From Zasmidium citrigriseum (lineage: Eukaryota > Ascomycota > Dothideomycetes > Mycosphaerellales > Mycosphaerellaceae), in contig NHNW01000001.1 of assembly GCA_002786025.1 (NCBI GenBank), positions 682,001-746,000 on the forward strand: DNA of 64,000 bases. Direction: 5' to 3'. Both the position numbers and the translations under genes were made by a program. The notes under the pieces were generated by a model, which did not search any database, was not told the DNA's origin, and worked only from the letters and a program-made list of their open reading frames with translations. This document shows, piece after piece, positions 43,478-55,055 of the stretch (position 1 is the first letter of the stretch; every line of letters starts with the position of its first letter).

Positions 43478-45229
43478 TCACTTCGAACCTGGCTTCATGC
43501 GCTCGCTAAGCTTCTCCAAAGCGTCCTTCGCTCTCTCTTTAACACTCCGCCGCCGACCGCCCTTAGCCTCAGGCGACGCAGGAGGGTTGGCCGTCGAATC
43601 CTGACGCTGTCCTGGAAGAGCTCTACTCATCGTGGTGTTATCAGGTGGTGAATTGGCGGGTGGCGCGCTGGCGGGTGGCCGAGCTGGTGTATCAGTGGCA
43701 GGCGAAGAATGGGCTGGAGGTCGAGCTGGTGATTCGATGGCCGTGGGGGAGCTGGCAGTTGGCGAAGCTGATGTTTCAAGATCTTGGTGTTGATGAAGTG
43801 AGGGACCAGCATCGGTTGGGGCAGCGGCCGAGCCAGCGGTTGAAGTAGCAGTTGGGGCACCGGCCCATTGAATGCTGGGTTTCGATTTGGTGTTGGAACT
43901 CGTTACATCGTCGATGCTGGGCAACGATCCTTGGGCGATGGACTTCTTAAGGGCGCTGTTTCGATGTGGTCAGTAACGAGAAAGTCACTAAATGGATCAG
44001 AAGGGCACCTTACGCCTGTCGCTCTCGCTCTATTCTGGCTGGTTCGCCTAGTCCTAGGCCTCCGGCAGTGAGTGCTTGTCCTTGACTGTAAATACCTGGA
44101 CCTTGCACATTCGACGGTCTCCTAGACCCAAGCGTTGACGCTCCGGTGCCAGCGGTACTATACGTGTTTCCCGAAACGATCGTGTTGTCAGTACCAACAG
44201 ACTCAGTTCTAGTACGCGATGATCGGTTGCTAGCCGCACTGCTGCTCTCGTAGTCCGCATCAGTCATCTTCGCCTTGCCCTTTCCCTTATCCCTGGGCGG
44301 CGTGAATTGGCCTGGAGGAACATTGTAGCCGAGATGATTGGGCAGGCCAGGATTGTCTGAAGAGAAAGCTGGGTCTCGATTGATCTCGGCAGGTTCGACT
44401 ATTATGTTCTCGAGTCCTGGAGATACAGGGCTGTTCTGGAAGGACGCTGGAGCTGGCGTGATCGCGTTAGGATCCTCGAAGGTCTGGTCGAAGCCCGGAG
44501 GCTGCACAAGATCAGTGTCTGCACGGAGAGAATCTTCATTGTGTGTTCGGGTATGCTGCGTACCCTGCTAAGATAATGCGGACGTACCTCAGACCGGTCA
44601 TCGTCGTTCATGTCTGCACCAGCACTTGCCCGATCCTGACCCGAGGACTGTGCTCTTGGATCAACTGACTGTTCGGCAGGAGCTCCAGAAGCCGTCGTGT
44701 CGTTGGAGAATGGATCGGTGTTTTGGAACGGCCCTCCGCTCGTTGGCTCATTCACAAGGTCTGCTGACGACTCAGCATCTCCAGACTTGTCGTTGTCAGA
44801 GGCCTTGGTAGGCTGCCCAGGCGATCGTATGGGTGGAATGCCCTTAGGAACAGAACCGTACGGTACAGTCTTCTCCACCGTTGGACCTATTGAACATTCA
44901 TCAGCGGTGGACCAGGCACCCATGTCGGCGACGTTTACCTTTGCCCTGTGAAGCTGTGCCTGCTGGTTGTGGTTGATCTGTTGCAATGTCAGTTACATGT
45001 CAACCAACAATCTTTCTGAAGAGGCATTGGAAGGTGAGGCGATGGCAGAGTTTTGCCTTGTAAGTACTCCCACGGCTCAAACAATACCGAGATAAGGCAG
45101 ATGTGCGGCAGAGTAGTGCTTACCTTGCTGGTTGCCAGCATCGTACGGATCTGAAGCGGTGCCTTCACCTGACACTCCGGAGACTGGCTCCTCGTCAGAT
45201 TTGCTGTTCTTCTTTCGAAGGGAGGCCAT
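43478..45229 (-). CDS. disordered Ser/Pro-rich protein, function unknown
   Basis: Five exons (45229-45124, 44977-44939, 44886-44588, 44501-44014, 43955-43478) join in phase to 469 aa. Introns have GTAAGC, GTAAAC, GTACGT and GTAAGG donors and standard acceptors; the first, 146 bp, is the longest in the window, and the second exon is only 39 bp. The protein starts MASLRKKNSKSDEEPVSGVSG. It is mostly Ser, Pro, Thr, Ala and Asp/Asn-rich and probably disordered. A short conserved-looking part is LGLGEPARIERERQAALKKSIAQG. The C-terminal third has repeated (S/T)PARPPA-type units and ends in a basic amphipathic helix (RRRSVKERAKDALEKLSERMK). I do not recognise the family. The phased five-exon structure is good evidence for a real gene. 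Confidence 0.7.
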
Positions 45230-46073
45230 CTTCTTCTTGAAGGAGTCTATCCTGAAGCCAATCAGAAGCGATGTATCCGTGCGAGTTCCGCGAAGTTCCA
45301 ATGGATCCGGAAAGTGGTATGTGTGAAGCAAGTGATGAGGGGTAAAGTGACGACGTCGTGTGAATGTTTACGAGTGGAAGTGCTGTTGGAGAGGACAGCG
45401 GAAAATCGATGATGGTCCAGGTCGTATGGATACCGCCGAGGGAGACGCCGATGTTCCAATGTATCGACAAGGCTTCGCGGGCAGTTGTGGCTAGCGATAG
45501 CTGATGGGTAGAACTGTTCTGCGTGGCGAATGGTGCTGGATCATGTATGATGTTTGGTCATTGTTTACATGCTGGCCAGCAGTGAAGAGATATGGAAAGC
45601 AAGAGGCTCTCAAAATTGGCATGGGCAGGCGCAGCAAGCTCAAGTACAGAAGGTGCCTTTCACAGGCGATGGAGGCGCGTCCTTGGCCATCGATGCACCT
45701 CCCACGTACCAGGTCAGCTCGATCCTCCACCTTTATTGGTCCTTCTCGGCCGGAGTGGAATGCACGCGGCTGGTCTAACTCGAAGAGCAGATTGATAATG
45801 CGCTGCGGAGTGCATATATAGCTCTTGAAACAATGGAAAGTAAATGCTGTACTTTGAAGTGGGCAATTCGTACTCATACTTCTTTACTGAAGCTGTATAG
45901 CACTTCCGACTTCATCTCGCCTTCCAATTCAGCCGCAATCGGAACCACAATTCAACGCCGCTGTATGATGGGTATCGCTTTCCGTAAAAGAAACACTTGA
46001 AACACCGCCATTTGGTCCCCAACGCCGCGCTGAGCTCTGAAATCAAATGGGGACACCCCTGCCACCGGCAAAG
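45230..46073. other. intergenic, disordered-protein gene / SLX8-like gene
   Basis: No gene is supported. Overlapping plus- and minus-strand frames between 45490 and 45880 are unconvincing. Probably the promoter of the disordered-protein gene, with the 3' UTR of the RING gene on the right. Confidence 0.5.
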
Positions 46074-47302
46074 CTATGATGCCTGCAACCGCTTCTGCTG
46101 ATTCTTTGCGAACGTCTCCTTCTTCATGAACGAGAGTGGGATGATATCGCGCTTCTTCTTGTTGTTGCGTGAGAGTGGCTTGCGGCATTGTGGACAGGTA
46201 CCGCTGCCTCGATCAGAGTTCTTCTCGCCGGCAAGCAGGGCTTGGATAAGGCATTCATGGCAGTAGAAGTGACCTGTGCAAGTCATTAGTATTCGGCATT
46301 GTCGTAGATACTCATGAATGACTCACCACAAGATGCAATGGTGCAGTTGGTGAAGTTCTCCATGCAGATGATGCACGTCCTCTGTCCAATCTTGTACGGC
46401 CCGTTGTCTTCCTCTGCCGCCTGCTGCTGCTTGATCGCATCCCGCTGCTGTTGCTGAAGCAGCTCCTCCTCAGCAGACGGGGGGTCTTTGGAGAGATCAA
46501 TCTCCTCGATGTCTTCCTGTGATATTCTACCTCGCTTGGAGGCTTGACCTCCATCAGAGTCTGCTGAGCGCTTGCGGCCTCGTGGACGCTGGTGTGTGGT
46601 CTCCGCAGCTGAAGCGCCTGAAGTGAGGTCCACCATGTTGGAGCGTGCATTGTTGGTACGGCGACGAGCGGGTGCCATGATTTCTAGCCCTTCTTCGTCC
46701 GTGTCGTCCTCAAGAGTCACAAACTCCTCAGATGCTCGATCAGAAACGCGGGCGGATGGCTGAGTTGACGATGGCGTCGGTTCGTCGTCTTCGTCGAACA
46801 GCAGATTCGAGATGTGGCCGAAGTGGCTCTGTGGCGGGCGGTAGTCGGGAAAGTTGTGTCTATTGTTGGTTTGGGAGAGAGTGGACCGGTAGGTGTCTCG
46901 CGTTTGATCGGCGGGGTGCCTTCGTGTGAGGGTGTCTTGGATGTGGGAGTCGGGAGAAGTTTGAGGTTGAGGTTGAGGTTGAGGTTGAGGTCGTCGTCGT
47001 TCGGGGGCAGTTACATGGAGCAGGTTGTTAAAGAACGAGGTGTCGTTGGCACGTGAAGAGCCGCCGTCTCGAGGCCGTGAAGGCGGGGAGTCGCGGTGGG
47101 AGGCGTTCGAGAGGAAGCGAGAAGACGGGTTGGCGGTTTCGTTCACATCGTGCAGGCCGTCAAATGTATCATTCCTTCACTGAGTGTGAGTAATCGCTTC
47201 TTCATCTCTCAGGCCTACTGCCACTTACAAGTCGGCGAAGTCCCACGAGCCTTGCCAGCCGTACTGCCCACCATTCTCGCGCCCAAAACTCCCTGCAGAC
47301 AT
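46074..47302 (-). CDS. SLX8-like RING E3 ligase (SUMO-targeted type)
   Basis: Slx8/RNF4-type ligases ubiquitinate SUMO-modified proteins in genome maintenance. Three exons (47302-47229, 47174-46327, 46273-46074) give 373 aa. The first exon (MSAGSFGRENGGQYGWQGSWDFADL) is needed because the long middle frame starts with GTG, not ATG. Its GTAAGT donor and a GTGAAG acceptor join in phase to NDTFDGLHDVNETANPSS. The C-terminal C3HC4 RING runs from CIICMENFTNCTIASCGHFYC to CPQC, with the last intron inside it. Acidic hydrophobic stretches that fit SUMO-interacting motifs are FVTLEDDTDEE, NMVDLTSG and EEIDLSKD. A short PQ repeat lies at 46966-46991. Assignment to Slx8 is by architecture. Confidence 0.85.
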
Positions 47303-47541
47303 GTTGTATAGCCAGCTTACATTGCTCAAAAGCGGATTCAATCAAAAGAATGAAGCAGACGAAGTGAAAGCGAGTGAAAGACAAGAAGCAAGGACGAGTG
47401 AGCTGCAAGACGGGAAGCGGGAGATCTCCACGTTGATGACATGATCAGTGACGCCCTCCACTACATGTATTTCTCTTCCTCTCTTTCGACATCCACGCCA
47501 CCAAACAAGATGCGGAGATAACATCTACGACGGCCATAGCG
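47303..47541. promoter_or_regulatory. shared divergent promoter, SLX8-like / MIP1
   Basis: Only 239 bp separate the two start codons, so both genes must share this short region. Confidence 0.5.
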
Positions 47542-50500
47542 ATGCGAACGAGATGCCACAAACACGTGGTCGACGCGATCGAGCGAACCCAGCAAACCTC
47601 CCTCCTCCGCATACGTCCGAGGCCCCTGAAGTGGTCGCATGCGCAGAGATGCTATGCGACAACAGCAGAAACCGCTCCCGAACAGCGGCCGCAATCACTC
47701 TCCATCCCATCGCAAGCTAGGCACAATGAAATTGGGGTCCAGCAAGTCAGCGCATACGTCCATCCACAGTTATTCCCCTCCTCCGGCGCATCCAAGCCAG
47801 ATGAAGAGTTGGTCGCATTGTCGAAAGACCATCTGTCGAGGCACGATCTCTTGGGAAAGACTAGCGATAATGCAGATCCTATTGGATTCGATTTGCCAGT
47901 CCTTCAAGGAGCCTCATTGGACGAGCATTTCCATCGATTGGGAATGGACGCTGCAGAGCCATACCTGAGCCTTGCGAGGAAGTATGCACGAGCATCACCT
48001 CCGCAGAAGCCTAGGAGATGGATCGCGCGAAGTGGATGGACCAAATACTACGAGGATGGAAGCTCTGAGCCTGTGCCGGCTCCAAACGATGATGTTCTCA
48101 CGTTTGACACGGAGGTGATGTGGCTCGAGACCAACTTTCCTGCGATGGCATGCGCTGTTTCTGCAACCCACTGGTACGCTTGGATATCTCCTTGGCTACT
48201 TGGAGATAGCGAGAATGATAGGCATCTGATTCCTCTGGGCGATCCTAAGAAACCTCGCATAATCGTTGGGCATAACATCAGCTATGATAGAGCGCGCATT
48301 GCTGAGGAGTATAGCTTGGAACAGTCGAAAAACTTCTTTATGGATACCATGAGTCTGCACGTGGCTGTCAATGGAATGTGTAGTAGGCAACGACCGACTT
48401 GGGTGAAGCATCGCAAGGAACGTGACCTTCAGGATCGCATTGCGGCTGCAGACGACGCTGTGGATCTCTCGTCGCTGCTGGAATCAAGAGATGCTGCTGC
48501 TGAAGAGGAGGACCTCTGGGTCGGGAGATCTTCAGTCAACAGCTTGCGCGATGTCGCGAAGTTCCATTGTGGAATTACCATCGACAAGGCAAGGAGAGAG
48601 TGGTTCGGCGAGCTGGATCGAGCAGGCATTGTTGAGAGACTGGACGAATTACTGGACTACTGCGCGGCAGATGTCGATATCACCCACAAAGTGTACAAAA
48701 AGGTGTTCCCACTCTTCCTAGAGACGTGCCCGCATCCAGTCTCATTTGCTGCATTGAGACACATGGCTTCGGAGATCTTACCAATTGACAAGACTTGGGA
48801 GCAGTACATTGCGAAGGCAGAGGCGACCTACCACAAACTTTCTTCCGAAGTGACTGAACGCTTGGTGGGGCTGGCGGAAGGGGCTTTAAAACACAAGGAA
48901 GAGCCAGAGGTGTACCAGAATGACCCTTGGCTGCGACAGCTCGACTGGAGTGGGCAGGAGGTGCGCATGGTGAAGGGGAAGAAGAAAGGCGATCCTCCAC
49001 GCCCATCCGCAAGACAGAAGAAGCCTGGCATGCCACAATGGTATCGAGATCTCTTTGCCAGGAACGATGCCGAAATTGCCTTGACTGTTCGAACTCGAAT
49101 CGCACCAATTCTTTTCAGAATGGCATGGGACAACAATCCTCTGGTCTGGTCAGACAAGTACGGCTGGACTTTCAAAGTCGCACATTCCGAGGCTGCGAAG
49201 TATGAGGATCAGGCCATGACGAAGTGCGACATGCTTGAGGAAGAGAACTTTGCCTTACGAGATGATCTGGACCACACCTACTTCAAACTGCCTCACAAAG
49301 ATGGACCTGAAGCTCGTTGCTCCTCTCCGCTCGCCAAAGGATATCTGAAGTTCTTCGAGAGTGGCGTTCTGTCATCTGAGTACAAGTACGGCAAGGAGGC
49401 TCTTGAGATGAACGCATCGTGTTCATACTGGATATCGGCTCGAGATCGCATCATGTCACAGATGGTCGTTTACGACAAGGAACGAACTGATCCAAGTGCT
49501 GAGGCGAGTGACCTGGGCTACATCTTGCCTCAAGTCATTCCGATGGGCACGATCACCCGCCGTGCGGTCGAGAACACATGGCTCACAGCTTCGAATGCCA
49601 AGAAGAATCGCGTTGGCTCTGAGCTCAAGAGCATGATCACGGCTCCGCCAGGCTATTGCTTCGTTGGAGCTGATGTCGATAGTCAAGAGCTCTGGATCGC
49701 CTCTCTTGTTGGTGATGCCAGCTTCAAGATCCACGGCGGCAATGCCATTGGTTTCATGACCCTTGAAGGTACGAAGGCTGCTGGAACCGACCTGCATTCT
49801 CGAACGGCTAAGATCCTTGGGATCTCACGAAACGATGCAAAGGTCTTCAACTATGGTCGAATCTACGGTGCAGGACTCAAATTCGCTCAATCTCTTCTGC
49901 GACAGTTCAACCCTACATTGAAGGAAGAGGATGCAAAGCAGATCGCAACGAGCCTGTATAAGAACACCAAAGGCGGTAGCGTCACCCGAAAGCTACTGCG
50001 AGATCGCAAGTTCTGGCATGGCGGTACTGAGAGTCTGGTCTTCAACAAATTAGAAGACTTTGCTGAACAAGAACGCCCGCGAACACCCGTTCTAGGAGCC
50101 GGAATCACAGAAGCCCTCATGCGCCGCTTCATCAGCAAAGGCGGCTTCATGACAAGTCGCATCAACTGGGCCATCCAGTCCTCAGGAGTCGACTACCTGC
50201 ACCTTCTGATCATCAGCATGGAATACCTCTGCCGACGCTACAACATCAACGCCCGTCTATCCCTAACCGTCCACGACGAAATCCGCTACCTAGCAAAGCA
50301 AGAAGACAAATACCGCTGCGCCATGGCCCTCCAAGTCGCCAATGTCTGGACACGAGCAATGTTCAGCCAACAAATGGGCATCGACGACCTCCCGCAATCC
50401 TGCGCCTACTTCAGCGCCGTTGACATCGACCACGTCCTCCGCAAAGAAGTCGATATGGACTGCGTGACGCCCTCCCATCCAACGCCCATACTCCCAGGCG

Positions 50501-50685
50501 AGTCTCTAGACATCACCCAGCTCCTCGTTAAAGGCTCAGAGGCATTGCTTGATCCCAATCTCACCCCCCTGGATCCCCCACAACCACAACGATTCTCCTA
50601 CACCCCCCGCCGAACTCAACAAAATCCTCAAAGAGCTCAAACCTACCAGCAGCAAACCCTTCCCGAACGAAATGCCAGCGCCTAG
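47542..50685 (+). CDS. MIP1: mitochondrial DNA polymerase gamma
   Basis: Mip1 replicates mitochondrial DNA. Single exon, 1,047 aa as read. The N-terminus is basic and suits a mitochondrial presequence (MRTRCHKHVVDAIERT...RCYATT). Proofreading motifs: Exo I DTEVMWLE, Exo II VGHNISYDR, Exo III DYCAADVDIT. Family-A polymerase motifs: A VGADVDSQELWIASLVGD, B FNYGRIYGAGLKFAQ, C LTVHDEIRYLA. All are intact, so the enzyme should be active. The last 25 or so residues (RRTQQNPQRAQTYQQQTLPERNASA) look unnatural, while the +1 frame continues as a plausible tail to 50917; a slip in the C6 run at 50603-50608 is suspected (see findings). If so, the true end is 50917 and the protein about 1,124 aa. Confidence 0.95.
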   Translation: MRTRCHKHVVDAIERTQQTSLLRIRPRPLKWSHAQRCYATTAETAPEQRPQSLSIPSQARHNEIGVQQVSAYVHPQLFPSSGASKPDEELVALSKDHLSRHDLLGKTSDNADPIGFDLPVLQGASLDEHFHRLGMDAAEPYLSLARKYARASPPQKPRRWIARSGWTKYYEDGSSEPVPAPNDDVLTFDTEVMWLETNFPAMACAVSATHWYAWISPWLLGDSENDRHLIPLGDPKKPRIIVGHNISYDRARIAEEYSLEQSKNFFMDTMSLHVAVNGMCSRQRPTWVKHRKERDLQDRIAAADDAVDLSSLLESRDAAAEEEDLWVGRSSVNSLRDVAKFHCGITIDKARREWFGELDRAGIVERLDELLDYCAADVDITHKVYKKVFPLFLETCPHPVSFAALRHMASEILPIDKTWEQYIAKAEATYHKLSSEVTERLVGLAEGALKHKEEPEVYQNDPWLRQLDWSGQEVRMVKGKKKGDPPRPSARQKKPGMPQWYRDLFARNDAEIALTVRTRIAPILFRMAWDNNPLVWSDKYGWTFKVAHSEAAKYEDQAMTKCDMLEEENFALRDDLDHTYFKLPHKDGPEARCSSPLAKGYLKFFESGVLSSEYKYGKEALEMNASCSYWISARDRIMSQMVVYDKERTDPSAEASDLGYILPQVIPMGTITRRAVENTWLTASNAKKNRVGSELKSMITAPPGYCFVGADVDSQELWIASLVGDASFKIHGGNAIGFMTLEGTKAAGTDLHSRTAKILGISRNDAKVFNYGRIYGAGLKFAQSLLRQFNPTLKEEDAKQIATSLYKNTKGGSVTRKLLRDRKFWHGGTESLVFNKLEDFAEQERPRTPVLGAGITEALMRRFISKGGFMTSRINWAIQSSGVDYLHLLIISMEYLCRRYNINARLSLTVHDEIRYLAKQEDKYRCAMALQVANVWTRAMFSQQMGIDDLPQSCAYFSAVDIDHVLRKEVDMDCVTPSHPTPILPGESLDITQLLVKGSEALLDPNLTPLDPPQPQRFSYTPRRTQQNPQRAQTYQQQTLPERNASA

Positions 50686-50917
50686 ACCCCGAGGCCGCCC
50701 CGCCAAGAAATCCTCTGAAGGAACACCTGTCCGGAGATCCTCGCAACAGTCACCGCAGCTTGTTCCGGTGGATGATAGGGGATTTTCGAGTAGTTCTTGG
50801 TATGATTTCGAGAATAGGGATCATCAGTTCTCGCGGAGTTGGGGAAACACCGCCGTGGATGTTGGAATTATGCGAACACGGGCTCCGGCTGTTGCACGAC
50901 CTACCTTTGTCAGGTAA

Positions 50918-51471
50918 CAAGTTCTTGAAAGTGTGTATACTGTATATGGGAGACGGCCATGTGTAGGAGGTGCATTTGTTGTATGATGGAATGGTAGACG
51001 GCCTCGTTGATTGCCTGTTTGAGAAAAGGAAGATCTGTACATATGCTGCTCTGTAAATAATCTGTATTCGCAAACAAGAGCCGCTGGCGGCCATGTACCA
51101 TACCATACACCATACCATACAATCGTTTCGGATCAATCTTCTGGCTCAAACTGCCGACAGGAATAGCCATCAACCGAGGAGGAGTTGCTCGACTAAAGAC
51201 CTCATCGGAGAATATCGGAAGACCAGGTAGAACGATCGAGAGCTCAAGCATCAACGACAGCAGCTGTGCCGACGTCCTCAAGAAAGTGCCAATGAATCGG
51301 TATATACACACTTGCTTTCATTTCCTCATGCGCATTGGTTGGGAATTCAATCTGGATCTTGGACTCATCAAAGTAATAAAACTTCTGCTTCCACCTTCAC
51401 TCTCCTCAACACCTCGCTTGCTCGTCCCCATTTCTCTTCAACGCCTCTTCTCCATTTACGTCAAAAGACAT
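50918..51471. other. convergent 3' region, MIP1 / FBA1
   Basis: No gene is supported. A short imperfect tandem of CATACCATAC units lies at about 51096-51121. Possible C-terminal coding for MIP1 ends at 50917 if the frame slip is real. Confidence 0.5.
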
Positions 51472-52654
51472 TTACAGCTGGTTGGCGGTGTTGAAGTCCT
51501 TGAGGGCGACGGCGACACGCTTGCTCATCGTCTTCTCACCCTCGCGCACCCACACTCTTGGGTCGTAGTACCTGATGCATCGTTAGCAGTTGTTCTCATT
51601 TATAAAGAGGTGGCTGTACTCACTTCTTGTTTGGCTTGTCCTCGCCGTCTGGGTTGCCGACTTGCGAACTGACGTAGTCCTTCTTGCCAATCATGTAGTC
51701 ACGGATACCCTCAGTGTAGGCGTACTGCAGATCAGTGTCGAGGTTGACCTTGCAGACACCGTAGCTGATGGCATCGAGGTAGTCCTGCTTGCTGGAGCCA
51801 GAGCCACCGTGGAAGACGAGGAAAACGGGCTTCTCGTCCTTGGTGCCCTCCTTCTCCTGCACGTACTTCTGGTGCTTCTGGAGGAGCTCAGGTCGGAGCT
51901 TGACGTTGCCGGGCTTGTAGACACCGTGGACGTTGCCGAAACCAGCGGCAATGGAGAAGTATGGCGAGATGGGGGAGAGGGCCTTGTAGATGTCGTAGAT
52001 GTCCTCTGGCTGGGTGTAGAGAGAGTTGTTGTCAACCGACTCGTTGTTGACACCGTCTTCCTCACCACCAGTGATCCCGATCTCCATCTCGAGCCACTGC
52101 TTCATGGGCGCGGCGCGCTTGAGGTACTTGGCGGTGGTCTCAATGTTCTCGTTCACTGGCTCTTCCGACAGGTCGATCATGTGCGAGGAGAAGAGAGGCT
52201 CACCCTTCTCCTTGAACCACGCCTCGTCGGCGTCGAGCATACCGTCGAGCCATGGGAGGAGCTTCTTGGCGCAGTGGTCGGTGTGGAGGACGACTGGGAT
52301 ACCGTATGCTGGAGCGACGGCACGGATGTAGTGAGCGGCGGCGACGGCGCCAGCGATCGAGGCGCCCTGGGTCTTGTTGTCGACGCCCTTGCCGGCGAAG
52401 TAGGCAGCACCGCCCTGAGAGACCTGGAGGATGAGCGGGGCCTTGTTGTCGCGGGCAGCCTCGAGGGATGCAACGACGGTGGAGGAGGAGGTGACATTGA
52501 TGGCTGGGATAGCGAAGTTCTTCTCCTGGGCGTACTTGAAGAGATCCTTCACGTCATCTGGCACACGCAGTCAGTGTCTTGCACCTCAATGGCGACCGGG
52601 AATACACGCACCGCCGTAGACGACGCCAGACTTCTTGAGCACTGCGGGAGCCAT
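51472..52654 (-). CDS. FBA1: fructose-bisphosphate aldolase, class II
   Basis: This zinc-dependent glycolytic and gluconeogenic enzyme splits fructose-1,6-bisphosphate into two triose phosphates in the cytosol. Three exons (52654-52612, 52557-51624, 51571-51472) give 358 aa, the usual fungal size. The first exon gives MAPAVLKKSGVVYG; the last gives YYDPRVWVREGEKTMSKR. Zinc-binding and catalytic motifs are VVLHTDHC, the loop around EEDGVNNESVDNNS, FHGGSGSS and KVNLDTDLQYA. Strong codon bias, as expected for a highly expressed gene, leaves a 363-codon frame open on the opposite strand; that is a shadow. Confidence 0.97.
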
Positions 52655-53509
52655 TGTGGTGGTTATCGTGTTGCTGAGTAAGTGTGTGACTTGGGTACAG
52701 AGAGTTGTGACCTTGATGGGTTGTAGAAAAGTAGAAAAGCTGCAGAGCAAGAGGAGAGAGCAACGTTGATTTTAATGAGAACGTGAAGGCTTTGCATAAA
52801 TGACGTTTGGTGGGGTTGAGGAGGGGCACTCAGTTTCCCGTAATTCGCCGAGACAACAGCAGCAGCTTGAGCGCTGCACGTTCGCCCTCGTCAGCCTTAT
52901 GCAACGTGCTTTGAGCGCTCGCTGGCTCGCTGGCCGGACATGCGTGGAGTGACAGCGGTGTGCTATGGCTGAGTGACAAAGGCGTCTGATTGATTGGGGG
53001 GAGGCCGGCATGACTGCGGCGGGCATCACATCTGCGATAGCACACGAGCGAATACTGGAGCTGGCGGTGGCTTGACACTCGAATTGATATCATCGGCCCA
53101 CTCCGAGCCCCAAAGTTGAGGCGTAGAAGGCCCGGTTGTGTCTCATAGAAAGGACAAGAAGAGACGGCTTGTTCTTCTTCGATTTCGTTGCCTCAGGGGA
53201 AGAGGTGTGCTAAGAGAAGGAGCGCCGACGCCGGGAATCGATGTGCATCACGCCTGTTGGTGGTATTGGCAGTCGTACAGGATGTTCGAGATTGGGCCCA
53301 GATCATTCTCACGGCGTTGCTTTTGGGCGGAATGTGTCGAGTGCTAGATAGTTTTAGGTAGGAGACTTCTTAGTCGATTTTCGACTGAGGTCCGTTTAAT
53401 TAAAGTTCAAGCGGGAGTGCCCGCGCGCTAAGCATCTGCAGCATCTGAAGCGTAGAATATTTCGAAGTCACCAATCCAACCGCGACGAATAGCCATCACA
53501 TCACCCAAA
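52655..53509. promoter_or_regulatory. divergent promoter region, FBA1 / PRP19
   Basis: The gap is 855 bp. The FBA1 side should hold a strong glycolytic promoter; I do not see a motif I can name with confidence. No supported gene. Confidence 0.5.
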
Positions 53510-55055
53510 ATGCTGTGCGCAAGTATGTTGAGAACACAATCAGCTTGCTGATTATTGCTGACAATCTGCGCAGTCAGCGGCGAAGCTCCGAACGAGCCCG
53601 TCGCATCGAAGAAGTCCGGCAATGTATTCGAGCGACGGTTGATCGAGACGTACATCTCTGAACACGGCACCGACCCCGTCAACGGCGAAGAGCTCTCCAC
53701 AGACGACCTGGTCGACCTCAAGCAAGCACGCGTTGTCAAGCCGCGACCGCCAACTCTCACTTCGATCCCAGCCCTCCTCTCAACCTTCCAAAACGAATGG
53801 GACGCGCTCATTCTGGAGACATACCAGTTGAAGCAGCAGCTCGCTGAGACGAGGCAAGAGTTGAGCACGGCCTTGTACTACAACGATTCGGCACAGAGGG
53901 TGATTGCGCGCTTGCAAAAGGAGAGAGATGATGCACGAGATGCGCTTTCGCGAGTTTCGGTCAGTGGAGGCGCAAATGGCGTGAACGGCACCAATGGAGA
54001 CGCCATGCAGGTGGACGGCCAGGCATTGTCAGAAGATGTGCTTGCGAAGATCACAGAAACACAGGAGCGCCTCTCCAGCACTCGGCGCAAGCGTCCTGTG
54101 CCAGAAGAGTGGGCCACTCCCGATGATATTCAGACCTACGACGTGAAGTCTTCGGTCGACAGTCAATTCACAGGCGCCAAGACACTTGCAGCTGATCAGA
54201 CTGGAGACTTCTTCTTGTGCGGCGATTCGGACGGTACCATTGGCATTTACGACTTGCAACAAGGCGCGTTCACTACTCGCAGCAACTTGGGCGCGGGAGC
54301 TATCTTGGGCGGTACTTGGTGCAACGACAAGCATGCTGTTGCAACATCTACCGGTATGGTCGCAGTTGCTCAAGAGGGTGCTGTGTTGGCCAAGTTCCAG
54401 CAACATGCTGGAGCTGCTACGGCTGTTGCTTGCCATCCTAGTGGAGAGATTCTTGTGTCTGTTGGCTACGACAAGAGCCACGTCGTTTACGATCTTGCAT
54501 CCATGAAGGTCGCAACGCAAGTATATGGCGATATTGGTGAGTACTCATCAAAATCCTAAAAGAAGCCATACTAACGATGCTGCAGAACTCACCACCGTTG
54601 CCTTCCACCCTGATGGCCACCTGTTCGCAGTTGGCTGTGCAGACGGCTCAGTCCGACTCTACGATGCGAGAACCTCTCAACTCGCCCATACATTCCCAGC
54701 TCCCGCAGCAACGACCCCGATCGTCGCACTCACATTCTCGGAGAACGGCACCTGGTTGGCATCGGCGAATCAAGGGCAGAATATGCTCACTGTCTGGGAT
54801 CTTCGGAAATTGAGCGCCCTCAAAACCATCGACATCGGCACCTCTGTATCTGGCATTTCTTGGGACTACACTGGCCAGTTTTTGGCTGCCTGTGGACCTG
54901 GCGGTGTTGTTGTAAATCAATACTCGAAGAGCTCAAAGTCATGGACCGAGCCCCTTCGCAAGGCTCTCAACGCGGCAGACGTGAAGTGGGGCGCAAAGGC
55001 AAAGGCTCTGGTCACACTCACGGGCGAGGGTGCGATCAGTGTCCTCGGCTCATGA
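53510..55055 (+). CDS. PRP19: pre-mRNA-processing factor 19 (U-box E3 ligase)
   Basis: Prp19 is the core of the NineTeen complex that activates the spliceosome and is a U-box ubiquitin ligase. Three exons (53510-53522, 53574-54536, 54586-55055) give 481 aa. The 13-nt first exon makes MLCAISGEAPNEPVASKKSG, the expected N-terminus. The U-box runs through YISEHGTDPVNGEELSTDDLV. A coiled coil follows (FQNEWDALILETYQLKQQLAETRQELS), which forms the tetramer. The remainder is a WD40 propeller (CGDSDGTIGIYDL, VACHPSGEILVSVGYDKSHVVYDL, VAFHPDGHLFAVGCADGSVRLYD, WLASANQGQNMLTVWDLRKL). Introns are 51 and 49 bp with GTATGT and GTGAGT donors. Confidence 0.97.

Noticed and set aside
46966..46991. GGTTGA repeat as a telomere-like or transposon-end repeat
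   Set aside because: Only about five copies, inside the SLX8-like coding sequence, encoding a PQ dipeptide run.
51590..52681. 363-codon open frame on the plus strand opposite FBA1
   Set aside because: It is the shadow of a strongly codon-biased gene; its translation has no domain and is dominated by Val, Leu, Gly and Asp/Glu as expected from antisense of such codons.
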